DNA from: DATLSM01 sp049585815
GTDB lineage: Bacteria > Actinomycetota > Thermoleophilia > Solirubrobacterales > 70-9
Assembly: GCA_049585815.1 (NCBI GenBank)
Contig: JBAVAR010000162.1
Span: 1-33,361 of the forward strand
DNA length: 33,361 nucleotides
Reading direction: 5' to 3'
In this document: in pieces, positions 23,610-31,427 of the stretch
How the letters are laid out: each line of letters opens with the position of its first letter
How positions within the stretch are numbered: the stretch's first letter is position 1
Notes under the pieces: model-generated
The model's database searches: none
Told to the model about the DNA's origin: nothing
What the model saw: only the letters and a program-made list of their open reading frames with translations
Program-made: the position numbers and the translations under genes

Positions 23610-24512
23610 TCATCGACGGTCCCCCGGTTTGTTATGCGCGAGTGCCTGAAATAGCGCCGCGATGTCCCGGTGCTCATAGCCGAGCTCGCTTGCCGTGCTC
23701 AACGCCTCCTCTGCGGCGCGGGCTGCAGCTAGAGGCACACCCAGCTCGCTAGCGGTCTCCAGCGCGAGGCGGATGTCCTTTTGCATCAGACTCACGTTGA
23801 ACCAGGCGTCCTCAGGCAGGTCGAGCACGAGCGGAGCACGCGCCTTCAGCATCGGCGAGCCAATCGGGCTGGTTGTCATTACCTCGGCGGCAAGCCGCGC
23901 GTCGACCCCGTCACGCTCGGCGAGCAAGAGGCCCTCCGAGAAGGCCAGCATCTGCACGGCGAGGCTTATGTTGATTGCCAGCTTGAGCACGAGTCCCTGA
24001 CCGTTGCCTCCGACGCGCGTCGGAGTTCCCAGCTCGCGGAGCAGCGGCTCGACACGCTCGTAGGCCCGTTCCTCCCCGCCAACCATGATCGTCAGCGTCC
24101 CAGACTGCACCTGAGGAACGCTGCCGGAGACCGGCGCGTCGAGCATGAGCGCTCCGGTTTCCCGCACGCGCTCTGCAACCTCGCGACTGGCGCGCGGGCT
24201 GACAGTACTCACGTCGATCCACACCTTGCCGGCCTCCAGACCGGCAAGGATCCCGTCGCTCCCGGCTGCGACATCCTCAAGGGCGGCGTCGTCGGGAATC
24301 GAGGTGAAGACGATCTCCGCCACCGCGGCGAGCTCGCCTGGGGTGTCGCACCACCCCAGGCCTGCGTCGATGAGGTGCTGCGCGCGCCCTTTGGTTCTTG
24401 CCTCCCCGTAGACCGTATAACCGGCCGCTAGGAGACGGGCGGCCATATTGCCGCCCATGTGCCCAAGGCCGACGAAGCCGATCGTCTGGGCCGGTTTCCG
24501 CGTCGTGGCCAT
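23610..24512 (-). CDS. 3-hydroxyisobutyrate dehydrogenase-like NAD(P)-dependent oxidoreductase
   Basis: 300 residues from ATG 24512 (AGGGGAG seven bases upstream). Rossmann fold with GFVGLGHMGGNMAARLLAAGY near the start. DAPVSGSVPQVQSGTLTIMV matches the substrate loop (DAPVSGG type), VLKLAINISL carries the catalytic lysine position, and the all-helical C-terminal domain contains MQKDIRLALETASELGVPL. This is the beta-hydroxyacid dehydrogenase family (3-hydroxyisobutyrate, tartronate semialdehyde, imine reductase-like members); K in the N-K-L segment appears as VLKLAIN, consistent with catalysis. It sits 38 bases after the aldo-keto reductase gene in the same operon; the exact substrate is not deducible. 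Confidence 0.9.
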   Translation of the reverse strand: MATTRKPAQTIGFVGLGHMGGNMAARLLAAGYTVYGEARTKGRAQHLIDAGLGWCDTPGELAAVAEIVFTSIPDDAALEDVAAGSDGILAGLEAGKVWIDVSTVSPRASREVAERVRETGALMLDAPVSGSVPQVQSGTLTIMVGGEERAYERVEPLLRELGTPTRVGGNGQGLVLKLAINISLAVQMLAFSEGLLLAERDGVDARLAAEVMTTSPIGSPMLKARAPLVLDLPEDAWFNVSLMQKDIRLALETASELGVPLAAARAAEEALSTASELGYEHRDIAALFQALAHNKPGDRR

Positions 24513-24550
24513 CTCATGCTCCCCTCTGTCATCCGCTTGGCCGTGCATCG

Positions 24551-25555
24551 CTATTCAGCCGATGGCATTGCCTCCGGCGAAGGACCCCCGACGGGTACTG
24601 ATCCCGCCACGATCCGGTCGATCTGCTCGAGATCGTCCTCACTCAAGCTCAGCTCGGCAGCTTCGATGCTGTCTTGGATGTGAGTCGGGTGTCGTGCACC
24701 GACGATGGCGACGTCCACCGCCGGATTCGCCAGCGCCCAGGCGATAGCGAGCTGCGCCACCGTGCAGCCCAGTGAGTCGGTGGCGAGTCGCTGCAGCGCA
24801 TCGACGACCTCGAGGTTCTGGCGGAAGGAGCTGCCGCGGAACACCGGGCTCCCACTCCGCCAGTCCTCGTCGGCGAACGAGGTATTGGGACCCATGCTCC
24901 CTGTGAGGAGTCCATGCGACAGTGGCCCGTAGACGAGGACCCCAACGTCCTGGCTCCGTGCGTAGGGGAGCACCTCAGTCTCGATGTCTCGTCGGAAAAG
25001 GTGGTACGGGGACTGCACTGTCTCCACTGGCCGCGTTTGGGCGAAGGCCCGCATCTGATCCAGGTCGAAGTTCGAGACTCCTGCATGGCGGACCTTGCCC
25101 TCGTCGACTAGCTCTTGAAGCGCCGCCGCCGTCTCGCTGAAGGGCACCGCAGGGTCTGGCCAGTGCACCTGGTAGAGGTCGATGTGATCCACGCTGAGTG
25201 CCTTCAGGCTGTCCTCGACCCCGCTGCGAAGCCAGGCTCGGCTCGAGTCGCGAACGAGGCCGTCATTGGACATCCGCAGGCCACCCTTGGTTGCGATCAC
25301 GACCTGATCGCGGCGGTGGTCGAGATCATCCCGAAGCGCCAGACCGAGGAGCCGCTCGGACGCTCCGAAGCCGTAACCCTGGGCGGTGTCAAAGAGGTTT
25401 ACCCCAAGTTCGCGACTGCGCCGAATCGCGGCTATCCCCTCGTCTCGGTCGAACTCGCCCCACTCACCCCCCAGCTGCCAGGTACCAAAGGCAATCGGGG
25501 AGACCTCCAGATCGGTCCTTCCGAGTCTGACTTTGCTCAACGGACCTGGGTTCAT
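24551..25555 (-). CDS. aldo/keto reductase
   Basis: 334 residues from ATG 25555 (other in-frame starts at 25567 and 25597). The TIM-barrel order of the AKR family is clear: GRTDLEVSPIAFGTWQLGGE, then FDTAQGYGFGASERLLG with the catalytic D and Y, VVIATKGG with the catalytic K, DLYQVHWPDP with the catalytic H, HAGVSNFDL, VYGPLSHGLLTG and AIVGARHPTHIQDSIEA for NADP binding. It reduces aldehydes or ketones with NADPH; the preferred substrate cannot be read. It is first in an operon with the dehydrogenase and the MFS exporter, and divergent from ltrA. Confidence 0.93.
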   Translation of the reverse strand: MNPGPLSKVRLGRTDLEVSPIAFGTWQLGGEWGEFDRDEGIAAIRRSRELGVNLFDTAQGYGFGASERLLGLALRDDLDHRRDQVVIATKGGLRMSNDGLVRDSSRAWLRSGVEDSLKALSVDHIDLYQVHWPDPAVPFSETAAALQELVDEGKVRHAGVSNFDLDQMRAFAQTRPVETVQSPYHLFRRDIETEVLPYARSQDVGVLVYGPLSHGLLTGSMGPNTSFADEDWRSGSPVFRGSSFRQNLEVVDALQRLATDSLGCTVAQLAIAWALANPAVDVAIVGARHPTHIQDSIEAAELSLSEDDLEQIDRIVAGSVPVGGPSPEAMPSAE

Positions 25556-25853
25556 CCTGCGCACCATCCTGGTTGATCGTCGTTCGTAACTGAGCAAGGA
25601 ACTTCAGAGCAACCTTCTCACCAATCGCAGGTCGCCGCAAATCCAGATCTGCTGAGCCAACCTTCCCCAGGGGAGCTCAGCGTGGGCTCGATGCTCGGAG
25701 GCCCGACTCATCTTTCGCCAATATCACTCCATAGGAAGCCGACCACGGTCCAAATCTGGTCGTGAGGATGTGCGCGTCCCTCCGGCGGCACTTCGTTTTG
25801 GTCGATCCAGCAGCAGACACGACCCCACGGGTGCACGGGTACGGTTCCTGGAG

Positions 25854-27095
25854 ATGTGGGACGCTCCGACATTCCGCCTCGATCCACCGCGGCTACGCAC
25901 CGTCGCCGACCCCGGCGAGGAGCGCCACGTCACCTGGTTTGAGCTTTATTTCGACCTCGTATTCGTGGTCGCTGTAGGCGAGCTGGCTGCTGCACTGGCG
26001 AGGGAACCCACGGCCGCCGTCTTCGCTCGCTTCCTCGGACTGTTTGTCGTCGTGGCCTGGGCTTGGTCGGGGTACACGTTCTACGCCAACCGCTTCGACA
26101 CAGATGATCTCGTCTACCGACTCGCGAAGTCGGGGGCCATGCTCGCAATCGCGGCGGTAGCGATCAATGTCCACTTGGTGATGAAGGGTCAGGGAGGAAC
26201 GGTGGGGTTCGCGGTCGGATATGTGGTTGTGCGCTCCCTGCTGATCTCGCTCTACATCCGCGCTCGACTGCACGTCCGTGGGCCAGGCCGCACGCTCATA
26301 AACACCTACATAACAGGCTTCTCGCTAACGACCGGACTCTGGCTTGTCTCGATCTTCTTGCCCGAGCCCTACCGTGTTCTGCTGTGGGGAATCGCGATCG
26401 GGATCGACCTCACCATCCCGCCCCGAGCCTGGCAGTCGCTTGCCAGCGCCCCGATCGTCGTCTCGCATCTGACCGAGCGCTTCGGCACCTTCTTTATAAT
26501 CGTGCTCGGTGCGGCCGTTGCCGGCGTTGTGGCCGGGGTTGCCGATTTCGAGCTCAGCTTCGCGTCCTGGGCGGTAGCGGGCGCTTGTTTCGTGATCGCG
26601 CTGATTCTCTGGTGGATCTACTTTGACCTCGCCGACACCTCGGTGGTCGGGCGGGGCGCTCTCGGTCTCGTCTACACGTATGGCCATTTTCCACTGCTGG
26701 CGGGCATCGCCGCATTCGGGGCTGGCACGAAGCTCGCGATCAGGGGCGCGGCTGACCCCGGCCTCACCGCGGGTGCCCGCTGGGCGCTCGCTGGCGGGAT
26801 CGCTGCGTTTGCGCTTTCTCTCTCGGTCTTCCATCTTGGCGCAGAGTGGACATCTCTCCGAGACCGCACGTTGCTCGGCCGCCTGCTGCTCTCTGCGGCA
26901 GCGATTGCCCTCGCGGCAGTGGGCGCGGCACTCACACCTCTCGAGTTCGTCAGCCTCCTCCTGGCCGCTGGGCTCGCCCAGCTTCTGCTCGAGGCGTCAA
27001 CCGTCTCAGAAGGCGCTGCGAGCGTATGGGAACCGCCGCAGGCCACAGGCGAGGATCGGGAAGGCTCCAATCATCAGAAATCAGGCCAGCGGTGA
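25854..27095 (+). CDS. ltrA: LtrA family membrane protein (low temperature requirement A)
   Basis: 413 residues from ATG 25854; the frame is open back to a GTG at 25770, which has GAGGAT before it, so the start is not certain. The defining motif VTWFELYFDLVFVVAVGELA lies near the N-terminus, followed by about ten hydrophobic segments with the FDTDDLVYRLAKSGAMLAIA, SLLISLYIRAR and VYTYGHFPLLAGIAAFG signatures of the family. LtrA was named in Listeria for growth in the cold; biochemical function is unknown. The C-terminus is short and hydrophilic. Its stop overlaps that of the PsiE-like gene by 15 bases, tail to tail. Confidence 0.88.
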   Translation: MWDAPTFRLDPPRLRTVADPGEERHVTWFELYFDLVFVVAVGELAAALAREPTAAVFARFLGLFVVVAWAWSGYTFYANRFDTDDLVYRLAKSGAMLAIAAVAINVHLVMKGQGGTVGFAVGYVVVRSLLISLYIRARLHVRGPGRTLINTYITGFSLTTGLWLVSIFLPEPYRVLLWGIAIGIDLTIPPRAWQSLASAPIVVSHLTERFGTFFIIVLGAAVAGVVAGVADFELSFASWAVAGACFVIALILWWIYFDLADTSVVGRGALGLVYTYGHFPLLAGIAAFGAGTKLAIRGAADPGLTAGARWALAGGIAAFALSLSVFHLGAEWTSLRDRTLLGRLLLSAAAIALAAVGAALTPLEFVSLLLAAGLAQLLLEASTVSEGAASVWEPPQATGEDREGSNHQKSGQR

Positions 27096-27581
27096 TCCAT
27101 TTCCCGGTTCGGATTGAGGCTGGTGCGCGGCGCCGCGACGCAAGAGATAGATGGCGGCGCCGAAAGCGAGCGCCAAGAGAGCGAGCATTCCCAACTCGAG
27201 CAGCAGGTTGGTTAGAGGCCGTCCCGAGCTCTGCTCAACTTGAGCGGTGACGACAACCACCCGTCGCACCACCGCGATCAGGCCGACCAAAAGGAAAGGC
27301 TCCGCAGAGATATCGCCCTCATAGAGCACGATTCGCAGGGTATGGAGGAGCTCCGCGACGATAAGGAGGAGGAGGATGCGATCGAGAACCACAAGCCCGA
27401 TCGTCACCGGATCGGTGCTGTCCCCGATGCCGACGATGAGCTCTTCGACCGTGCCGACGATGACCCCGATCGCGGCGACGACGAGCAGCAGCCCCACGAC
27501 GATGTAGACGACCTCCTGGACGAGGCCCAGGCTCTCCATTACCAGCTTCGGACGGCTACCGGAGGGGACCTTTAAAGGCAT
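27081..27581 (-). CDS. phosphate-starvation-inducible PsiE-like membrane protein
   Basis: 166 residues from ATG 27581 (GGAGAG about 12 bases upstream; a GTG at 27602 is an alternative). Four hydrophobic segments, with VVYIVVGLLLVVAAIGVIVG first and the conserved EPFLLVGLIAVVRRVVVVTA block in the third, as in PsiE-type proteins. LDRILLLLIVAELLHTLRIV is the second typical block. Function in the family is undefined; in E. coli psiE responds to phosphate and cAMP. Convergent with ltrA, so probably its own transcript. Confidence 0.8.
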   Translation of the reverse strand: MPLKVPSGSRPKLVMESLGLVQEVVYIVVGLLLVVAAIGVIVGTVEELIVGIGDSTDPVTIGLVVLDRILLLLIVAELLHTLRIVLYEGDISAEPFLLVGLIAVVRRVVVVTAQVEQSSGRPLTNLLLELGMLALLALAFGAAIYLLRRGAAHQPQSEPGNGSPLA

Positions 27582-27857
27582 CAGATTGAGCGGTCTCTCC
27601 ACCGAAGCCCAGGAGCGCTGGGTGCTTCGTCATGGGTAGAGAATACGCCTGTCTGCGTAGTCCGACCAGATGACCGTGGAAAATCACTTTCCCAGTGAAA
27701 CGCGTTGTGGCTGCGCGGCAGGGCCGAGGCGGCGCTTGCCAGCCGAGCGGTTGCTGCCCTCGATGTAAGCGCTTTTTTCTGCCTCCCTGTCGAGGCAACG
27801 CCGACTCAAACAACCTGAGAGACCTCTTACGCAAGCGTTAGCCGACGATGACCGTCC

Positions 27858-28481
27858 GTGTTCAACATTGCACCGATGAACGACGAGGTCCCGGTCCCGG
27901 TCCACGACGGCGTCGCCGGCAACTCGCGTATCACCGGCGGCGCGGCGGCGATGCTGCTCGTCCTGCTGGCAGTCGAGGGGGCAACAATCCCGCTGATCGG
28001 TAGCCTGCGCGGCCCTCATATCTTTATCGGCATGCTGCTGATCCCGCCGGTCCTGTTGAAGCTCGGCAGCACCGGCTGGCGCTTCACCCGTTACTACGCC
28101 GGCAACCGCCGCTACCGTCGCAAGGGACCGCCGCCCCTCCCAATGCGGTTGCTCGCACCGGGGGTGGTCCTCACTACCGTGGCGCTATTCGCGACTGGGG
28201 TACTGCTGCTGATCGAGGGCCCGGGGGACAGCGGCTCCCTCAAGCTCCTACACAAGGTGAGCTTCATCGTCTGGCTCGCGCTGATGACCGTCCACGTGCT
28301 CGGACACGTCCTCGAGGTCCCAACGCTGGCGATGCCCGACTGGCGCAGCAAGGGCGGCCGCCAGGCGGCCCTTGCGGGGTCTGGCCTGCGGGTATCGCTG
28401 CTCGGTACCTCGCTATTGGCTGGCGTGGCACTCGCCTTCGCGACTTACTCCCTCGCTGGCCCCTGGCTGTCCGGCCACTGA
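27858..28481 (+). CDS. four-helix membrane protein with conserved-type histidines
   Basis: 207 residues; a later Met (MNDEVPVPVHDG) is an alternative start. Four to five hydrophobic segments: AAMLLVLLAVEGATIPLIG, HIFIGMLLIPPVLLKLG, LAPGVVLTTVALFATGVLLL and FIVWLALMTVHVLGHVLE, plus one at the C-terminus. Histidines lie at the membrane face of three of them (GPHIF, LLHKV and TVHVLGH), the pattern of b-type haem ligation in cytochrome b561 / DUF4405-like proteins. A redox role is therefore possible but not shown. The basic loop RYYAGNRRYRRKG is cytoplasmic by the positive-inside rule. No clear ribosome site; preceded by a 250-base gap with only a 5-bp hairpin (TCACT-TTCCC-AGTGA, about 27688). 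Confidence 0.65.
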   Translation: MFNIAPMNDEVPVPVHDGVAGNSRITGGAAAMLLVLLAVEGATIPLIGSLRGPHIFIGMLLIPPVLLKLGSTGWRFTRYYAGNRRYRRKGPPPLPMRLLAPGVVLTTVALFATGVLLLIEGPGDSGSLKLLHKVSFIVWLALMTVHVLGHVLEVPTLAMPDWRSKGGRQAALAGSGLRVSLLGTSLLAGVALAFATYSLAGPWLSGH

Positions 28482-28615
28482 GCCATCGATGGGCGTGCTC
28501 CGAGCCTACACCGGATAACCCCGACAATAAATAACCTGCCTCTGAACCCCATGGACGAGAGGCGCCTGGTGGTACCACGAGCCCCCAAGAATAGTCCAAC
28601 CCGCCTCCTCTCAAG

Positions 28616-28870
28616 GGCGGAAACCCCCTTCCGAAGCGGTCTTCCGGTTTATTGGGGCGGCAGGATTTGAACCTGCGACCGCTCCGCCCCCAGCCGGCTG
28701 ATGCGACTGCCACATCCGTCCCGACGCGTCCCCAGGCGTCCCCGCTGGAGGACGATCAGGAGCCTATGGACGTAATGGTCGGTACCAAAGCGGTACCAGG
28801 AGGTCCCCGGCCTCAATCGGAGGCCCGATTCGTCTCTCGCTACCACCCGCGGATCGTGGCGCGGATGACG
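28616..28870 (-). repeat. tRNA-Pro-derived dispersed repeat, copy G (long)
   Basis: Core 28652-28693: minus-strand CTGGGGG, CGGAG, CGGTC, GCAGGTTCAAATCCTGC, CGCCCCA. The hairpin (GGAAGACCGCTTCGGAAG) follows. On the other side come CCTGGGGACGCGTCGGGACG, the GGTACC pair at 28781-28786 and 28792-28797 separated by AAAGC, and the outer GCCCGATTCGTCTCTC plus GCTACCACCCGCGGATCGTG block shared with copies A and F. It occupies the gap between the His-containing membrane protein and the secreted protein; I see no gene in 28482-28996. Confidence 0.82.
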
Positions 28871-28996
28871 CTTCCCGATCGGGGACAGTGACGGCCAACA
28901 CCGGGCCCGACTTCCCTCTCGCACTCACCTTCAGATTGTCGAAGGGCGACTTGGCCTCGGGGATAGGGCGCCCAGCACCCGAGGTCCTCTCTCGCT

Positions 28997-30661
28997 TCAG
29001 CGCCTGAGCAGCTTCAGGCGCTTGGTCTCCGTCTTCGCGCTTCCCCCCGTCGGGGTGAAGGTTACCTTAACCGTAACCTTCACCCTGCCGGTGATCTTCA
29101 GCTTGTGAACAAGCTTGCCCTTCGGCGTGACCGCCAGGCTGAAAGAACCGGCAGTCAAGACACCCCGCTTGACTGTCTTTATTTGCTTGCCAGAGAGGAC
29201 GATCGTGCCCGCGTCGGGAAGCTTGACCTGAAGCCTTGCGGTGCCCTTTCGCTTATTGAGCTTCACCTTGCCGAACGTGAATGAGTTGGAAGGAACCACC
29301 ACCGGCGCTGGAAGCGGGGGTGGTGGCCTGAAGGAGCTCTCAGCCTGTTGGACCAGCGCTTCGACTTCGGAGCTGGTGTAGGCCTGGGCGTAGGCAAAGC
29401 GCAAAGTCGTCGAGCCGCCAGCCGGCACCGTCGCGCTCTGGTGGAAGTAGAAATCGCTACCGCTGTTGACCTCATTGAAGGTCGCCGGTGAGGCGGAGTG
29501 ATCAAAGACGATCGCCCCCCGACCGGTGGAGGTGTCTCCGTCTGGAGATCCCTGAACCTGGGCGAAGACGGCGGCGGGCGTTTCGCCAGCGAAGGCGACG
29601 CTTTCGCCGTCTTTGTGGGTAGTAAAGGAACCTTCGCCGGGGAAGCGGTAGGCGATTTTTTCGCCGCTGCTACCAAAGTACTGGTCGTTTTGGGGCAGCA
29701 GATCGAGCGTGTGAGCCTGCCCATCCGTGCTCACAAACTGGTCGGTGAACGTGACCAGGTGGCCGTCGTTGCTCTGCACGATCGTGCGGTCATCGCGCAC
29801 GCCGGTGCCAAGGAATGAGGGACAGCTGGTTTTGGTTGCCGGAAAGGTCGCTTCCGGACACTTGACGATCGTATCGGACTCATGGATCGTCAGGTTGCCG
29901 GTCAGCGGGTCCTGACTATAGGAGTAGGTGAGGGTCGGAAACCCGGAACTTGCTTCTGAATTGATTTCATCCGCGTCAGCCGGGAGGTAGGCGTTGGCTC
30001 CGTCAACCCGCAACTCTGATCGGGTGGAGGCGGCTTCGTTTTCGAAATTCTCGTAGTACCAAAGCCAGTCGTTGCAGTAAAAGGTCGTCGTCGACTTATG
30101 AAGTTCGGAGTCAAAGAGGTAGGCGTCATCGAGGCCGCAGCTGCCAGCGGAGGCGTAGTCGTCGGCCGCACTCAGCTGCTGGCCCCAGATATAGAAATCG
30201 TAGGGCTGACCAGTGTTGGGACCGGTTTGGATTTTGCTGCTTCCATATCGTTCACCGGTCGCCATCAACGGACCGCTAAATGGCGAGAGATCCGCGGGTA
30301 TGGCGCCCGTCGGAACCGCCCTCAGGCGGCAGACTTGATCGTCAATGTTTTTGAGATTCGCAGCGGCAACCGAGAAGCTCCCATCAGGGTTGAGCGAAAC
30401 TTCTTCTGCGAGGACCTTATCTTCGGGGGCACTACCGGAGAAGCAGTCGAGATTGACTTTGTCGGTAGCGGGATTGCCACCGCTGGTGGTTCCGGAAACC
30501 GAAATCGTATTCGGGGCTTCTGCGTCATAGATCCCGTAGCTCGGGCTTGCGGGCGAGGTGATCTGGGAGCTGGCGATAGCTGCGTTTGCAGCTGGGGCAA
30601 ACGCCAGCACAAACAGTGCCGCGAACAGACCGGCCCACCTTGCACGGCTTGAGCTGCTCAT
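28997..30661 (-). CDS. large secreted protein, Thermoleophilia type
   Basis: 554 residues from ATG 30661, which has a GGGGGG five bases upstream and is followed by a signal peptide (MSSSSRARWAGLFAALFVLA, then FAPAANAA). The central part (about 30-430) is beta-rich with many Tyr/Trp/Asn and two disulphide-ready cysteine clusters (CGLDD ... FYCNDW; IVKCPEATFPATKTSCPSF). A Pro-rich linker (RPPPPLPAP) precedes a C-terminal Lys-rich beta-sandwich (FTFGKVKLNKRKGTARLQVK ... KVTVKVTFTPTGG ... KRLKLLRR) that recurs at the ends of many secreted proteins in this class. No enzyme family recognised; perhaps a surface-layer or adhesion protein. Confidence 0.8.
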   Translation of the reverse strand: MSSSSRARWAGLFAALFVLAFAPAANAAIASSQITSPASPSYGIYDAEAPNTISVSGTTSGGNPATDKVNLDCFSGSAPEDKVLAEEVSLNPDGSFSVAAANLKNIDDQVCRLRAVPTGAIPADLSPFSGPLMATGERYGSSKIQTGPNTGQPYDFYIWGQQLSAADDYASAGSCGLDDAYLFDSELHKSTTTFYCNDWLWYYENFENEAASTRSELRVDGANAYLPADADEINSEASSGFPTLTYSYSQDPLTGNLTIHESDTIVKCPEATFPATKTSCPSFLGTGVRDDRTIVQSNDGHLVTFTDQFVSTDGQAHTLDLLPQNDQYFGSSGEKIAYRFPGEGSFTTHKDGESVAFAGETPAAVFAQVQGSPDGDTSTGRGAIVFDHSASPATFNEVNSGSDFYFHQSATVPAGGSTTLRFAYAQAYTSSEVEALVQQAESSFRPPPPLPAPVVVPSNSFTFGKVKLNKRKGTARLQVKLPDAGTIVLSGKQIKTVKRGVLTAGSFSLAVTPKGKLVHKLKITGRVKVTVKVTFTPTGGSAKTETKRLKLLRR

Positions 30662-30855
30662 TGATCCCCCCAAATGTCGATGGCTCGAGTGCTTCATGCG
30701 GCAGGCTACATGGGACAGCGGCGTCGTCGGCGATATTAGCCGCGGTTGTCGGTTGTGGCCGCATATATCTCATCTCGAGCGGTTTCATTTGGCGCCTCTA
30801 CCGGCTTTCCCGCGCCATCTTCTCTCCCACACCGCGATGAGATCTGTGGGTCGAC

Positions 30856-31062
30856 TCAGCCAATCGAGTCCGCCCACTCGCGCAGCCGACCCGAGAATTG
30901 TGGCGTCCCGGCAGGTAAGCCCATGAGCCAGTCTTCGACGTTCAAACCCCATGAGCCATGTTCTGCCGTAGCCGCCTCCAGGTCCGGCGACTCGTCGCCG
31001 GCAGTCCCACGGCTTACGCTGAACCTCATGAAAGAGTTTGCTGTGAGCGCACTCCTGATCAT
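30856..31062 (-). pseudogene. possible C-terminal coding remnant
   Basis: The frame downstream of repeat copy H reads MIRSALTANSFMRFSVSRGT, then AGDESPDLEAATAEHGSWGL, NVEDWLMGLPAGTPQFSGRL and REWADSIG before a stop at 30856. The composition is protein-like and V-x-x-W-L-M-G-L-P recalls the VEW(M/L)MG(L/F)P segment near the end of phage-type cytosine methyltransferases, but the match is short. No ribosome site; upstream codons run into copy H. Most likely a truncated fragment. The remaining parts of 30662-31087 show nothing else. Confidence 0.3.
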
Positions 31063-31087
31063 TGGAAGGCTGGTGTCGGCACCGAAC

Positions 31088-31347
31088 GACGGAAGCCCGC
31101 TTCCGAAGTGGGCTTCCGGTTTATCGGGGCGGCAGGATTTGAACCTGCGACCGCTCGGCCCCCAGCCGGCTGATGCGACTGCCAAATCCGTCCCGACGCG
31201 TCCCCAGGGGTCCCCACGTCCCCGCTGGAGGACGATCAGGAACTTATGGACGTAGTGGTCGGTACCAAAGCGGTACCACCGAGGTCCCGCCTCGAATCCG
31301 GGGCGGGATTCGAACCCGCGACCGTCGGGTTCTGAGGTCTTTCCGAC
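31088..31347 (-). repeat. tRNA-Pro-derived dispersed repeat, copy H (long, with a second tRNA-like end)
   Basis: Core 31124-31165 with CTGGGGG, CCGAG, CGGTC, GCAGGTTCAAATCCTGC and CGCCCCGA; nearly intact hairpin at 31091-31119 (one mismatch). GGTACC at 31261-31266 and 31272-31277 separated by AAAGC. After CGAATCC-GGGGCG-GGATTCG (31292-31311) this copy departs from F and G and shows a second T-arm-like segment on the minus strand: GGTC, GCGGGTTCGAATCCCGC, CCCGG (about 31297-31325). Whether the second segment is another tRNA 3' end or chance is open. Confidence 0.8.
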
Positions 31348-31427
31348 TGCTTCAACCCGCTTGATTCGTGCCTGTGGGGAGTAAAGGGCTCAACGATTAC
31401 CCAGCGCGTGCGGCCGACAGCGGTGGC

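Noticed and set aside
26325..26834. 169-codon highly charged frame opposite ltrA
   Set aside because: Antisense shadow of a membrane-protein gene; the charged composition is the expected complement of hydrophobic codons.
1472..31347. Interpretation of the repeats as a CRISPR array or as a classical integron attC array
   Set aside because: The copies are kilobases apart, differ in length and carry tRNA sequence rather than short regular repeats; no cas genes, no integron integrase and no attC-type R/L boxes are present.
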